This document shows, one piece after another, positions 54,716-63,274 of a stretch of 64,000 nucleotides of DNA. The DNA is from Rhodanobacter thiooxydans. GTDB lineage: Bacteria; Pseudomonadota; Gammaproteobacteria; Xanthomonadales; Rhodanobacteraceae. The DNA lies in NCBI RefSeq assembly GCF_021545845.1, contig NZ_CP088923.1:124001-188000 (forward strand), in the 5' to 3' direction. Position 1 is the first letter of the stretch; each line of letters begins with the position of its first letter. Made by a program: the position numbers and the translations under genes. The notes beneath the pieces were generated by a model. It did no database searches and was not told where the DNA came from. It saw only the letters and a list, made by a program, of their open reading frames with translations.

Positions 54716-55817
54716 GGGTGGACGCACCGCTGGAGGGCCGGCCGGCGGCGTGCCGCGCGACCAGCCAGGCACGGGCCGCCTGCGGGTCGCGGGCCACGCG
54801 TTCGCCGTCGTCGAGCCCGGCCAGGATCTCGACGTGGTCGCCGTCCTGCGGGCCGATGCGCAGCTGGCGCAGGCTCACCCCGTACGCGTCGAGCGCGTAG
54901 ACGCCGACCAGCTCGCCGCGCCGCACCAGCGTCGAGGCGGGCAGCAGCAGGCGCTTCGCCGCGCCGGTGGCGAACGCCACCTTCACCGTCATGCCCGGAT
55001 ACAGGCCACCGTTGTCTGCCGGCAACGGCAGCCGCACGTTGAACGTGTGGGTCTGCGGGTCGGCGTAGGGAAACACCTCGACCGCGCCGGCCGCGATGCG
55101 CCGCTCGCCGCGCAGCACCTGCGCCGAGTGGAACTGGCGGATCGCCTCGACCGCGCTCTGCGGCACCTGCACGTTGACCCGCAACTGGTCCAGCGCCTGC
55201 AGCTGGATCAGCGGCTGCGGCGACGGCGGCCCGGCCTGCACCGCCTCACCCACGTGCACGAAACGACGCGTGATGATGCCGGCGAACGGCGCGCGCAGCA
55301 CGGTGTAGTCCAGCTGCTGGCCGACGTTCGCCAGCTGGGCGCGCGCGGCATCCAGCGCCGCGCGCGCCGCATCGCGCGCCGCGCGCTGCTGGTCCATCTG
55401 CGCGGCGGACACGTAGCCTTTCGCATAGACCGCCTCGATGCGCCCGAACGACGCCTGCGCCTCCTTGTAGCTCGCCTCGGCCGAGGCGAGCTGTGCCCGG
55501 GCGGCCTGGCGCGCGGACTGCTGCTCCACGTCGCTGAAGCGCACCAGCACGTCGCCCTTGGCCACCACGTCGTTGACGTCGTACGGCAGTTCGCGCACGC
55601 GCGCATTGGTCTGCGCGGTGATCGTCACCTGCTGCACGGCCTCGACCACGCCGTCCCAGAGCTGCTGCCGCGGCGCGTCCTCCGCGCGCACGACGATCGC
55701 CGCCAGCGCCGGCGGTTTCGCCGCGGCGTCGCCGGCGTTCGGCTTGCCGCCGCAGCCGGCGAGCAGGCCCAGCGCGAGCAGCGCGGCGGGCAGCGAGCGG
55801 AGGTGGCGCATGCTCAT
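54708..55817 (-). CDS. RND adaptor (membrane fusion) lipoprotein
   Basis: 369 residues. Lipobox LLAGCGG with lipid Cys22. Lipoyl half ITAQTNARVRELPYDVNDVV, an alpha-hairpin (ARAQLASAEASYKEAQASF), then VLRAPFAGIITRRFVHVGE and a beta-barrel. Its start ATG overlaps the DUF302 stop by four bases. No outer-membrane channel gene is in this operon. Confidence 0.92.
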   Translation of the reverse strand: MSMRHLRSLPAALLALGLLAGCGGKPNAGDAAAKPPALAAIVVRAEDAPRQQLWDGVVEAVQQVTITAQTNARVRELPYDVNDVVAKGDVLVRFSDVEQQSARQAARAQLASAEASYKEAQASFGRIEAVYAKGYVSAAQMDQQRAARDAARAALDAARAQLANVGQQLDYTVLRAPFAGIITRRFVHVGEAVQAGPPSPQPLIQLQALDQLRVNVQVPQSAVEAIRQFHSAQVLRGERRIAAGAVEVFPYADPQTHTFNVRLPLPADNGGLYPGMTVKVAFATGAAKRLLLPASTLVRRGELVGVYALDAYGVSLRQLRIGPQDGDHVEILAGLDDGERVARDPQAARAWLVARHAAGRPSSGASTHE

Positions 55818-56197
55818 GCGGCCTCGTCGATCATCCGCATGGTCGCGCTTTCGACCTCCTGCGCGATCGCGGCCAGCTGCGCGTCGGACGAGAGCATGCC
55901 GAGCATCGGCACCGGCTTGATCATGCCGATGCGCGTGTCGCCGTTCTCGGTGTACACCGAGATGCGGCAGGGCAGCGCCATGTTGAGACGCAGGTCGGTG
56001 GCCAGCACGCTGGCGGCGTGGCGCGGGCTGCACACCTCGAACACCTTGCATTGCCCGGCGAACGCGAAGCCCTTGCTGCGCAAGGTGGCGCCCAGGTCGT
56101 GCACGTGCAGCACGCCGAACTGGTGGCGACTGACGGCGGCGTCGAGATCGCTGACCGCGTCCTCGAAGGATTTTGTCGATTCCACGATGTAGTACAT
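55814..56197 (-). CDS. DUF302 family protein
   Basis: 127 residues, starting MYYIVESTKSFEDAVSDLDA and carrying FGVLHVHDLGATLRSKG, CKVFEVCSPRHAASVL, ALPCRISVYTENGDTRIGM and the C-terminal EVESATMRMIDEAA, the DUF302 pattern. Function unknown; DUF302 proteins recur beside sulfur-oxidation and heavy-metal genes. Three cysteines (CKVFEVC, LPC) could bind sulfur or metal (inference). Overlaps the adaptor gene by four bases. Confidence 0.85.
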   Translation of the reverse strand: MYYIVESTKSFEDAVSDLDAAVSRHQFGVLHVHDLGATLRSKGFAFAGQCKVFEVCSPRHAASVLATDLRLNMALPCRISVYTENGDTRIGMIKPVPMLGMLSSDAQLAAIAQEVESATMRMIDEAA

Positions 56198-56226
56198 GTT
56201 GGTTGCCTCTCTCGCGCGCGGCGCGG

Positions 56227-56433
56227 TTATGACTTGATCGCGCAGGCCGGCTTCAGGCCGAGCTTGCGCAGGATGATGGCCAGCGGGCAGAGGCCGCTGA
56301 AGGCGGACTGGAACAGGTTGAACCCGACGAAGGCGGTCAGCCACAACCAGCCGGGCGACACGAAGTGGGCGAGGCCCAGGCTGATCAGGATCACCGCGCC
56401 GGCAAAGGCTCGTACCGCGTTTTCGATAGTCAT
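56227..56433 (-). CDS. DUF2892 small membrane protein (YgaP-like)
   Basis: 68 residues, two membrane helices (AFAGAVILISLGLAHFV and WLWLTAFVGFNLFQSAF) followed by the family motif GLCPLAIILRKLGL. Related to the membrane tail of the rhodanese YgaP, but without the rhodanese domain. The conserved Cys suggests a link to sulfur transfer. 72 bases after sqr and 29 before the DUF302 gene. Confidence 0.87.
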   Translation of the reverse strand: MTIENAVRAFAGAVILISLGLAHFVSPGWLWLTAFVGFNLFQSAFSGLCPLAIILRKLGLKPACAIKS

Positions 56434-56505
56434 GTTGTTCTCCTGCAGTGGATGGAGGGTGGCGCGGCGCGTTGGCCCCTCATGGGGCAGTCTCGCCGCG
56501 GGCGG

Positions 56506-57807
56506 TCATGGGGCCGGCGTCTCGTCGGCCTTGACGTCCGGCTTCAGGCGCTCGATGCCGAACGCCTCCATGATGGTTTTCTCGTAGATCGGGTCGGCCT
56601 GGCCCTTGCGCATCTTGCGCAGGAAGTACTTCTCGTAGGCAACCTTGGCCAGGTGCACCCACTTGCCGGTCATCGCCTTGGTCACGTTGCGCGGCGGAAT
56701 CTGCGGCAACGCGATGAAGGCGAAGCCGCGGTCGCCCATGTCGGCCAGGCACATCGCGTTCCAGGTAGCGCGCGCATGCGGCGGCTTGCCGGCGATGGCG
56801 TCGCGCAGGTTGTGCGCGATGGCGGTGACCATCGACTCGATCATCAGCCCGGTCTTGGGCGCGCCGGTGGGTACCGGGGTGACCTCGACCGGCGGAATGG
56901 CCACGCACACGCCGGCGGCGTAGACGTTGGGGTAGGCGGGGTTGCGCTGAAACTCGTCGATCAGCACGAAGCCGCCTGGATTGACCAGGCCCTCGACCTC
57001 CTTCACCGCGTCGACGCCGGCGAACGAGGGCAGCAGCATCGAGAAGGCAAACGGCAGGTTGTGTTCCTGCTGCAGCTGGCCGCGTTCATCCAGTTGCTCG
57101 ACATGCATCGCACCGGATTCGACCGAGCGCACCCGCGCGTTGGTGATCCACTTGATGTGGCGCTGGCGCAGTTCCGATTCGAGCAGTCCCTTGGAGTCGC
57201 CGATGCCGCCCAGGCCCATGTGGCCGATGTACGGTTCGGCGGTGACATAGGTCATCGGCACCCGGTCGCGCAGCTTGCGCCGGCGCAGGTCGGTGTCCAC
57301 GATCATCGCAAACTCGTAGGCGGGGCCGAAGCAGCTGGCGCCCTGCGCCGCGCTGATCACGATCGGCCCCGGGTGCTTGAGGAACTCCTGATAGGCCAGC
57401 CAGGCCCGGTGCGCGTGCGGGCCGGTGCAGATCGACTGCGTGTAGCCTTCCGGCCCGCTGCCCGGTACCCGCTCGAACGCCAGGCGCGGCCCGGTGGTGA
57501 TCACCAGGTAGTCGTAATCCAGCTTGCGCCCGTCGCCCAGTTCGATCTGGTGGTCGGCCGGGTGCACCTTGCTGGCACCGGCGTCGATAAAACGGATGTC
57601 GCGCCGGGCCAGCGGCTGGGCGACGTCCACCCGGATCTCGTCCTGCCCGCGCCAGCCCACCGCCACCCAGGGGTTGGAAGGCGTGAAGTTGAACTGCGGC
57701 CCTTCGCCGATCACGGTGATCGCGTGCCCACTGCCCACGGTGTCGCGGATCTCGTAGGCCGCCGACATGCCGCCCAGGCCTGCTCCAAGGATGACGATGT
57801 TTGCCAT
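56506..57807 (-). CDS. sqr: Sulfide:quinone oxidoreductase
   Basis: 433 residues. FAD-binding ILGAGLGGMSAAYE at the N terminus. The three catalytic cysteines are present: Cys127 (SICTGPHAH), Cys159 (GASCFGPAYEF) and Cys353 (AMCLADMGDRG), with spacing close to the Cys128/160/356 set of Acidithiobacillus ferrooxidans SQR. PVPTGAPKTGLMIESM also matches. It oxidises sulfide to polysulfide at the membrane and reduces quinone. First gene of a five-gene operon, divergent from the ArsR-type sensor with a 207-bp control region. Confidence 0.93.
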   Translation of the reverse strand: MANIVILGAGLGGMSAAYEIRDTVGSGHAITVIGEGPQFNFTPSNPWVAVGWRGQDEIRVDVAQPLARRDIRFIDAGASKVHPADHQIELGDGRKLDYDYLVITTGPRLAFERVPGSGPEGYTQSICTGPHAHRAWLAYQEFLKHPGPIVISAAQGASCFGPAYEFAMIVDTDLRRRKLRDRVPMTYVTAEPYIGHMGLGGIGDSKGLLESELRQRHIKWITNARVRSVESGAMHVEQLDERGQLQQEHNLPFAFSMLLPSFAGVDAVKEVEGLVNPGGFVLIDEFQRNPAYPNVYAAGVCVAIPPVEVTPVPTGAPKTGLMIESMVTAIAHNLRDAIAGKPPHARATWNAMCLADMGDRGFAFIALPQIPPRNVTKAMTGKWVHLAKVAYEKYFLRKMRKGQADPIYEKTIMEAFGIERLKPDVKADETPAP

Positions 57808-57898
57808 GGCTCGACACTCCTCTGGGGTGTGTGGAAACGGGACTGCTCATCTCGGCTGGAGCCGACTGCCACGGTAGGCGCCTATGCGTTGCGACAGC

Positions 57899-57968
57899 TT
57901 GACCAGGGTCAATATTTCTAATAGAAGAATCTACATTAGGCATAGCTTATTTAGATAGCTGTGCTAAA
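57899..57968. promoter_or_regulatory. Divergent control region of the sulfide genes
   Basis: An AT-rich island in GC-rich DNA. It holds a perfect TTGAC-CAGG-GTCAA palindrome (57899-57912) of FNR/Anr/Dnr type, a TTCTA-A-TAGAA dyad (57916-57926), and TTTAG/CTAAA arms nine bases apart (57950-57954, 57964-57968). TTGACC with N17 and TAGAAG could be a promoter toward the sensor gene. ArsR-type BigR proteins bind AT-rich imperfect palindromes, so the latter dyads are candidate operators. Confidence 0.5.
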
Positions 57969-58014
57969 GTCAAGCCCTACACCCAGCAGACAGCACCGAC
58001 CCGGAGGCGCAGCC

Positions 58015-58365
58015 ATGCCGTTACCGAACCATGCGGATCTGGGCGCCATGCGCGCCTGCGCCGATGATGCGTCGCGCCTGCTCAAGGCGCTCGGCAACGC
58101 CCAGCGCCTGCGCGTGCTGTGCCTGCTGGTCGACCGCGAGATGTCGGTGGGGCAGATCAACGAGCAGTTGCCCGACCTGGCCCAGTCCGCGCTCTCGCAG
58201 CACCTGGCCAGGTTGCGCGAGGAAGGCCTGGTAAACACGCGGCGCGAGTCGCAGACCATCTGGTACGCGCTCGCGCCCGGGCCGGCCGAACGGATCATCG
58301 ACGCGCTGTATGGCATCTATTGCGCGCCTGCGGAAAAATCGCGCTCGCGGAAGTCGCGGGCCTGA
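58015..58365 (+). CDS. bigR: ArsR-family persulfide sensor, BigR/SqrR-type
   Basis: 116 residues with the ArsR winged helix (LLKALGNAQRLRVLCLLVD; SALSQHLARLREEGLVNTRR). Cys36 in the second helix and Cys103 in the last helix match the cysteine pair that BigR, SqrR and YgaV use to sense persulfides by forming a sulfur bridge; no arsenic-type Cys cluster is present. GGAGG lies nine bases before the ATG. It should repress both itself with the downstream MBL gene and the divergent sqr operon. Confidence 0.88.
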   Translation: MPLPNHADLGAMRACADDASRLLKALGNAQRLRVLCLLVDREMSVGQINEQLPDLAQSALSQHLARLREEGLVNTRRESQTIWYALAPGPAERIIDALYGIYCAPAEKSRSRKSRA

Positions 58366-58408
58366 GCCGCGGGCGGCCGCGCTTCGATCATCCAGCGGGG
58401 GAGCTTCC

Positions 58409-59275
58409 ATGCCACAGCCTGACGTGACGGCGTTCTTCCACGCCGCCAGCCACACCTTCAGCTACGTGGTGGCGGACCCGGCGACGCGCCGCGCCGCGGT
58501 GATCGACGCGGTGCTCGACTACGACGCGGCGTCCGGGCGCAGCGGCCACCAGTCGGCCGACGCGCTGGTGGCGTTCGTGCAGGCGCAGGGTCTGGCGGTC
58601 GACTGGATCATCGAAACGCACGTGCACGCCGACCACCTGTCGGCGGCGGCGTACATGCAGGCGCAGCTGGGCGGCCGGCTCGGCATCGGCGAGCACGTGC
58701 GCGCCGTGCAGGCGACCTTCGGTGAACTGTTCAACGCCGGCGCCGGCTTCGCCCGCGACGGCAGCCAGTTCGACCACCTGTTCGCCGACGGCGAGCGCTA
58801 CCGCGTGGGCAGCATCGAGGCCAGCGCGATTCACACGCCGGGCCATACACCAGCCTGCATGACGCACGTGATCGGTGATGCGGCGTTCGTCGGCGACACC
58901 CTGTTCATGCCCGACTACGGCACTGCCCGTTGCGATTTCCCCGGCGGCGACGCGGCGACGCTGTACCGCTCGATCCGGCGCATTTTCGAGCTGCCGGGCA
59001 GCACGCGGATCTTCCTCTGCCACGACTACAAGGCGCCCGGCCGTGAGACGTTTTCGCACCAGACCACGGTGGCCGCCGAGCGCACCGGCAACGTCCACGT
59101 GCGCGACGGCATCGGCGAGGCCGAGTTCGTCGCCCTGCGCCGCGAGCGCGACGCCACGCTGGCCGTGCCGCCGCTGCTGCTGCCCGCGGTGCAGGTGAAC
59201 ATGCGCGCAGGCCGGCTGCCGCCGGCCGAGGACAACGGCGTGCAGTACCTGAAAATCCCGCTGGATGCGTTCTGA
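58409..59275 (+). CDS. MBL-fold hydrolase, persulfide dioxygenase/Blh-like
   Basis: 288 residues. The metal motif THVHADHLSAA has HVHADH at 71-76; HTPGHTPACMTHVIGD, FVGDTLFMPDYGTARCDFPGG and FLCHDYKAPGRE complete the ETHE1/Blh pattern. These proteins oxidise glutathione persulfide to sulfite, downstream of SQR. It follows bigR by 43 bases, GGGGAG upstream of the ATG, and forms its operon. No fused rhodanese domain. Confidence 0.88.
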   Translation: MPQPDVTAFFHAASHTFSYVVADPATRRAAVIDAVLDYDAASGRSGHQSADALVAFVQAQGLAVDWIIETHVHADHLSAAAYMQAQLGGRLGIGEHVRAVQATFGELFNAGAGFARDGSQFDHLFADGERYRVGSIEASAIHTPGHTPACMTHVIGDAAFVGDTLFMPDYGTARCDFPGGDAATLYRSIRRIFELPGSTRIFLCHDYKAPGRETFSHQTTVAAERTGNVHVRDGIGEAEFVALRRERDATLAVPPLLLPAVQVNMRAGRLPPAEDNGVQYLKIPLDAF

Positions 59276-59326
59276 GCACTGGCCGCGCTGCGGCACAATG
59301 GCGGTTTGTCGCTGCCGGAGTGAGGG

Positions 59327-60184
59327 ATGATCTACGTACTGCTCAGCGTGGCGTGCAGCGTGCTGGTGTCGGTGCTGCTGAAGCTGGCGCGGCGTTTCGG
59401 CATCGACGTGGGCCAGGCGATTGCCTGGAACTACGTGGTCGCTGGCGCGCTCACCACGTGGCTGTTGCAGCCCACGCCGGTGAGCCTGCGCGGCCCAGGC
59501 GTGCCATGGCTGGCACTGGCCGCGCTGGGCATCCTGCTGCCCACGATCTTCCTGGCGCTGGCCGCATCCGTGCGCCACGCCGGCATCGTGCGCAGCGACG
59601 CGGCGCAGCGGTTGTCGCTGCTGCTCTCGCTGCTGGCCGCGTTCGCGCTGTTCGGCGAACAGCTCACCGCGTTCAAGGCGCTCGGCGTCGTGCTGGGCCT
59701 GCTCGCCCTGCTGGGCATGGTCTGGCGCAGTGGGCATGACAACGCAGAACGCGGCACGGCCGGTTGGCTGTATCCGCTGGCGGTGTTCACCGGCTTCGGC
59801 GTGATCGACATCCTGTTCAAGCGCGTGGCCCAGGCCGGCGTACCGCTGGGCGCGTCGCTGCAGGCGATGTTCGCGCTGGCCCTGCTGGTCGCCTTCGCAT
59901 TGCAGCTGTGGCGCCGCGCGCGCGGGCAGACTCGCTTCACCGCGCGCAACGCGCTGGCCGGCCTGCTGCTCGGCCTGGCCAACTTCGGCAACATCCTGTT
60001 CTACCTGCGCGGCCACCGCGCGCTGCCCGAGCACCCGGCGCTGGTGTTCGCCAGCATGAACCTCGGCGTGGTCGCATTGGGCGCGCTGGTCGGCCTGCTG
60101 CTGTTCCGCGAGCGCCTGAGCCGGCTCAATCTCGCCGGCGTGGCGCTGGCGCTGTTGGCGATCGGGGTGATCGCGTACGGCTGA
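59327..60184 (+). CDS. EamA/DMT-family transporter
   Basis: 285 residues, ten predicted membrane helices in two EamA halves (YVLLSVACSVLVSVLLKLAR; LYPLAVFTGFGVIDILFKRV). Substrate unknown; family members export amino acids or metabolites. GGAGTGAGGG just before the ATG. Possibly transcribed with the MBL gene (51-bp gap). Confidence 0.85.
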   Translation: MIYVLLSVACSVLVSVLLKLARRFGIDVGQAIAWNYVVAGALTTWLLQPTPVSLRGPGVPWLALAALGILLPTIFLALAASVRHAGIVRSDAAQRLSLLLSLLAAFALFGEQLTAFKALGVVLGLLALLGMVWRSGHDNAERGTAGWLYPLAVFTGFGVIDILFKRVAQAGVPLGASLQAMFALALLVAFALQLWRRARGQTRFTARNALAGLLLGLANFGNILFYLRGHRALPEHPALVFASMNLGVVALGALVGLLLFRERLSRLNLAGVALALLAIGVIAYG

Positions 60185-60278
60185 GCAGTGACTTCTGGGC
60201 TATGAAATCGCGCTGCCGCGCTGTCTATGCTGCGACGCTTCGGGGCGACGGCGCCCCAGCCAGCGGGAATTCCGGGCC

Positions 60279-61880
60279 ATGCGCAAACTTCCTCTCGTCG
60301 CGTTGTCGTGTGCACTGCTGCTGAGCGCGGTCGCGATCGCCGCCCCGGACAAGAAGGACGACAAGTCCAAACCGGAGCAGTCCGACGCGACGCTGGTCGA
60401 GCCGCAGTCGTCGGCCAGCGAGGGTTCGGTATCGGTCGAGGGGCATCGCATCGACTACAAGGCGGTGGCCGGCACGCTGGTGCTGCATGGCAAGGGCGAC
60501 AAGGAGGACGAGCCGCAGGTCAGCATGTTCTACGTCGCCTACTTCAAGAAGGGGGCGAGCGCGACGAAGCGGCCGGTCACCTTCATCTACAACGGCGGCC
60601 CCGGTTCGGCCACGGTGTGGCTGCACATGGGCGCATTCGGGCCCAAGCGGGTGGTCACCAGTGACGACAGCCATACGCCGGCGGCGCCGTACGGGCTGGT
60701 CAACAACGACTACAGCCTGCTCGATGCCTCCGACCTGGTGTTCATCGACGCACCGGGCGCCGGCTTCAGCCGGTTGATCGCCGCTGACCCGGACAAGTCC
60801 AAGCGCGAGGAGCAGATGAAGGATCGCCAGAAGGCGATCTACGGCGTGGACGGCGACGGCCATGCGTTCGCCCAGTTCGTCACCCGTTTCCTGTCGAAGT
60901 ACGACCGCTGGAATTCGCCGAAGTACCTGTTCGGCGAAAGCTACGGCACCACCCGCTCGGCGGTGCTGGCGAACATCCTGGAGAACGAGGACAGCGTCGA
61001 CCTCAACGGGGTGATCCTGCTGTCGCAGATCCTCAGTTTCGACACCAGCATCGACGGGCCGGAGTTCAATCCCGGCATCGACCTGCCGTACGAGCTGGCG
61101 CTGCCGACCTTCGCCGCCACTGCGTTCTACCACCACAAGCTGCCGCAGCAGCCGGCCGCGCTGGAACCGTTCCTGCGCGAGGTGGAGCAGTACGCGCTGG
61201 GCGATTACGCGCAGGCGCTGATGGCCGGCTCGCGCCTGGACGACGCGCGCAGGCAGGCGGTGGCGCAGAAGCTGCACGCGTACACCGGCCTGCCGGTGCC
61301 CTACCTGCTGAAGGCGAACCTGCGCGTGACCGGCGGCATGTTCGAGCACGAGCTGCAGGCCGACGGCGACGTCACCACCGGGCGGCTGGACAGCCGCTTC
61401 GCCGGGCCGTCGATCGATCCGCTGAGCAAGGATTCCGAGTACGACCCGCAGTCCTCGGCGATCAGCTCGGCCTACGTGGCCGCGTTCAACGACTATGTGC
61501 GGCGCGAGCTGAAGTTCGGCCAGGGCCGGCAGTACCGGCTGTTCGCCGACATCAAGCATTGGGATTTCTCGCACAAGGCGCCCGGCGTGCATGGCGAGGC
61601 GCTGCAGTCGTCGACCAACGTGATGCCGGACCTGGCGATGGCGATGAAGACCAACCCCAACCTCAAGGTCTCCCTGCACGGCGGCTACTACGACCTGGCC
61701 ACGCCGTACTTCGCCGCCGACTACGAGATGCGCCACCTGCCGATCCCGGCCAGCCTGGAGCGCAACATCAGCTATGCGTGGTACCCGTCCGGGCACATGG
61801 TGTACGCGCACGAGTCGTCGCTGAAGCTGCTGCACGACAACGTCGCGCGCTTCATCGGGCAGACCGACAACGTCAAGTAA
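60279..61880 (+). CDS. S10 serine carboxypeptidase-like protein
   Basis: 533 residues with signal peptide MRKLPLVALSCALLLSAVAIA. S10 landmarks: oxyanion YNGGPGSATVWLHMG, nucleophile in FGESYGTTRSAVL, Asp in LHGGYYDLATPYFA and His in YPSGHMVYAH. It should trim C-terminal residues from peptides in the periplasm. It completes a set of secreted peptidases in this window (S9A, S9B, M16, S10). Confidence 0.9.
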   Translation: MRKLPLVALSCALLLSAVAIAAPDKKDDKSKPEQSDATLVEPQSSASEGSVSVEGHRIDYKAVAGTLVLHGKGDKEDEPQVSMFYVAYFKKGASATKRPVTFIYNGGPGSATVWLHMGAFGPKRVVTSDDSHTPAAPYGLVNNDYSLLDASDLVFIDAPGAGFSRLIAADPDKSKREEQMKDRQKAIYGVDGDGHAFAQFVTRFLSKYDRWNSPKYLFGESYGTTRSAVLANILENEDSVDLNGVILLSQILSFDTSIDGPEFNPGIDLPYELALPTFAATAFYHHKLPQQPAALEPFLREVEQYALGDYAQALMAGSRLDDARRQAVAQKLHAYTGLPVPYLLKANLRVTGGMFEHELQADGDVTTGRLDSRFAGPSIDPLSKDSEYDPQSSAISSAYVAAFNDYVRRELKFGQGRQYRLFADIKHWDFSHKAPGVHGEALQSSTNVMPDLAMAMKTNPNLKVSLHGGYYDLATPYFAADYEMRHLPIPASLERNISYAWYPSGHMVYAHESSLKLLHDNVARFIGQTDNVK

Positions 61881-61947
61881 GCCGCACCGCTCCGTCCCCA
61901 CCGGCGCATGTCGCGCAGCCAGTGGGTAGATACCGTCTCGTTCCGCG

Positions 61948-62970
61948 TTATGCAAGCGAGCATCCAGGTGATGCGTGCGCAGAGGCAACGAGGCGGTGTC
62001 TGGGGTAGTCAGGATCAAACAGCGAGTTGGTATGGATGACGCCCCAGACTAGGTGCAGGAGCTTCCGCATGGCGGCACACACGGTCACGATGGGGAGCTT
62101 CCCGCGTGCGAGCAACCGTTCGCAGAAGGCACGAACCACGGGGTTGTGGTTCTTGGCGCAGATGGCGGGAAAGTAGAGTTTGGCGCGCAAGCCGGGGGCA
62201 CCGGTTTTGGAGATCCGGACCTGTCCCTTGAGCGTGCCCGACTCGCGCCGTGCCGGGTTGAGGCCGGCGAAGGCGACCAGCTTGCCCGGCGCGTCGAAGC
62301 GTCGCAGGTCGCCCAGTGCGGCGAGCAGGGAGGCCGACGTGGTCTTGGCGATGCCGGGGATGGACGTCATCAACGCCGCGTCGTAGCGCAGCTGGGGATC
62401 CTTGTCGATGTGATTGTTGATGCGCTGCTCCAGCGCCTTGATCTGCTTGCGCAGTTCCTTGAGCGACGCTTCCACCGAGTCGCGTACGGCGTCATTGGCG
62501 ACGTCGAGTCGGTTCGCTTCCATCCGCTCCATGCCCTTGAGATCGTCCAGCCGTTCGACCAGCGCGCGCAAGGTGCGCTGGGCCGCTGTCGGCGGCATCC
62601 ACGGCGCCATCGGATGGGTGCCGGCCTGCTGACTGGTGGCGAACTGCGCAATGAGCTTGGCGTCTGTGCGGTCGGTCTTGGTTCGCGTCAGCTGGCTCTT
62701 GCCGAAGTACTTTACTTGCGCCGGATTGGCCACGTAGACCGTCTTGCCTTGCTGTACCAGGAAGATGGCCAGTGCCTCGTGATAGATCCCCGTCGCTTCC
62801 ATGCACACCGCCGCTTCCGGCGCGTGCTTGTCCAACCAGGTCATCAACTCCTGGAAGCCTTCTTCACGATTGGCCACCTTGGCGCGTGTCTGGAATTTGC
62901 CCGGCTTGGCCAGACCAACGGCCACATCAAACGTGGCCTTGGCCACATCCACTCCCACAACGTTTGTCAT
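61948..62970 (-). mobile_element. IS110-family transposase gene (element 1)
   Basis: 340 residues. N-terminal RuvC-like DEDD domain: GVDVAKATFDVAVG, AAVCMEATGIYHEALA and RTKTDRTDAKLIAQFA. A coiled-coil segment follows (SLKELRKQIKALEQRINNHI), then the C-terminal transposase domain (SIPGIAKTTSASLLAALGDL; FAGLNPARRESGTLKG; ISKTGAPGLRAKLYFPA). The start was set at 62970, seven bases after GAGG. Element ends are not defined; IS110 elements lack long terminal repeats. The gene is intact. Upstream non-coding sequence contains a long-range stem (62991-63093). Confidence 0.92.
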
Positions 62971-62990
62971 CGCCTTACCTCGCATGGTTT

Positions 62991-63093
62991 GTTCCGATCA
63001 CCATGCTCATCCGGCTGATCCTTAGGTGTGCAGGCTCACGCCAGTGGCGGGCCGAGGGTACCGTTCAAACTTCTGGATGAGCGAAATCGGAAC
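62991..63093 (-). ncRNA. Candidate structured RNA upstream of IS110 element 1
   Basis: GTTCCGAT (62991-62998) and GCTCATCC (63005-63012) pair with GGATGAGC (63075-63082) and ATCGGAAC (63086-63093): two 8-bp stems with an internal loop, closing a 62-base interior. It lies directly upstream of the transposase start. IS110 elements encode a bridge RNA in such a non-coding end; assignment here is inference. Confidence 0.35.
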
Positions 63094-63147
63094 CGGGGTG
63101 TGCATCTACGTCACGGGCTCGAAGCCAAAGGAGCGCATCGGCATCAC

Positions 63148-63274
63148 CCGGTTCCCCCGATGATCAGTCGGGAATGCTCGACCCTGACAGGTCGGACATC
63201 AAGACCTAAGGAGCGCACCCTGTGCGCGATGTTCTTCGTCACGTGACCGAAAAGCATCGCGCACAGGGTGCGCT
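63148..63274 (+). repeat. 130-bp composite repeat, copy 2, interrupted
   Basis: Matches the block at 39170-39300 up to GGTGCGCT (63267-63274). There the first copy goes on with CCTAC and this copy switches to TGTATG. The missing end coincides with the start of the second IS110 non-coding region. Confidence 0.8.

Noticed and set aside
61881..61947. Terminator after the S10 gene / defined IS110 left end
   Set aside because: No hairpin with T run and no second copy to define the element boundary.
63077..63163. 28-codon frame ending IYVTGSKPKERIGITRFPR before the second composite repeat
   Set aside because: It looks protein-like, but its tail is inside the repeat and overlaps the candidate IS110 RNA stem; too short to support.
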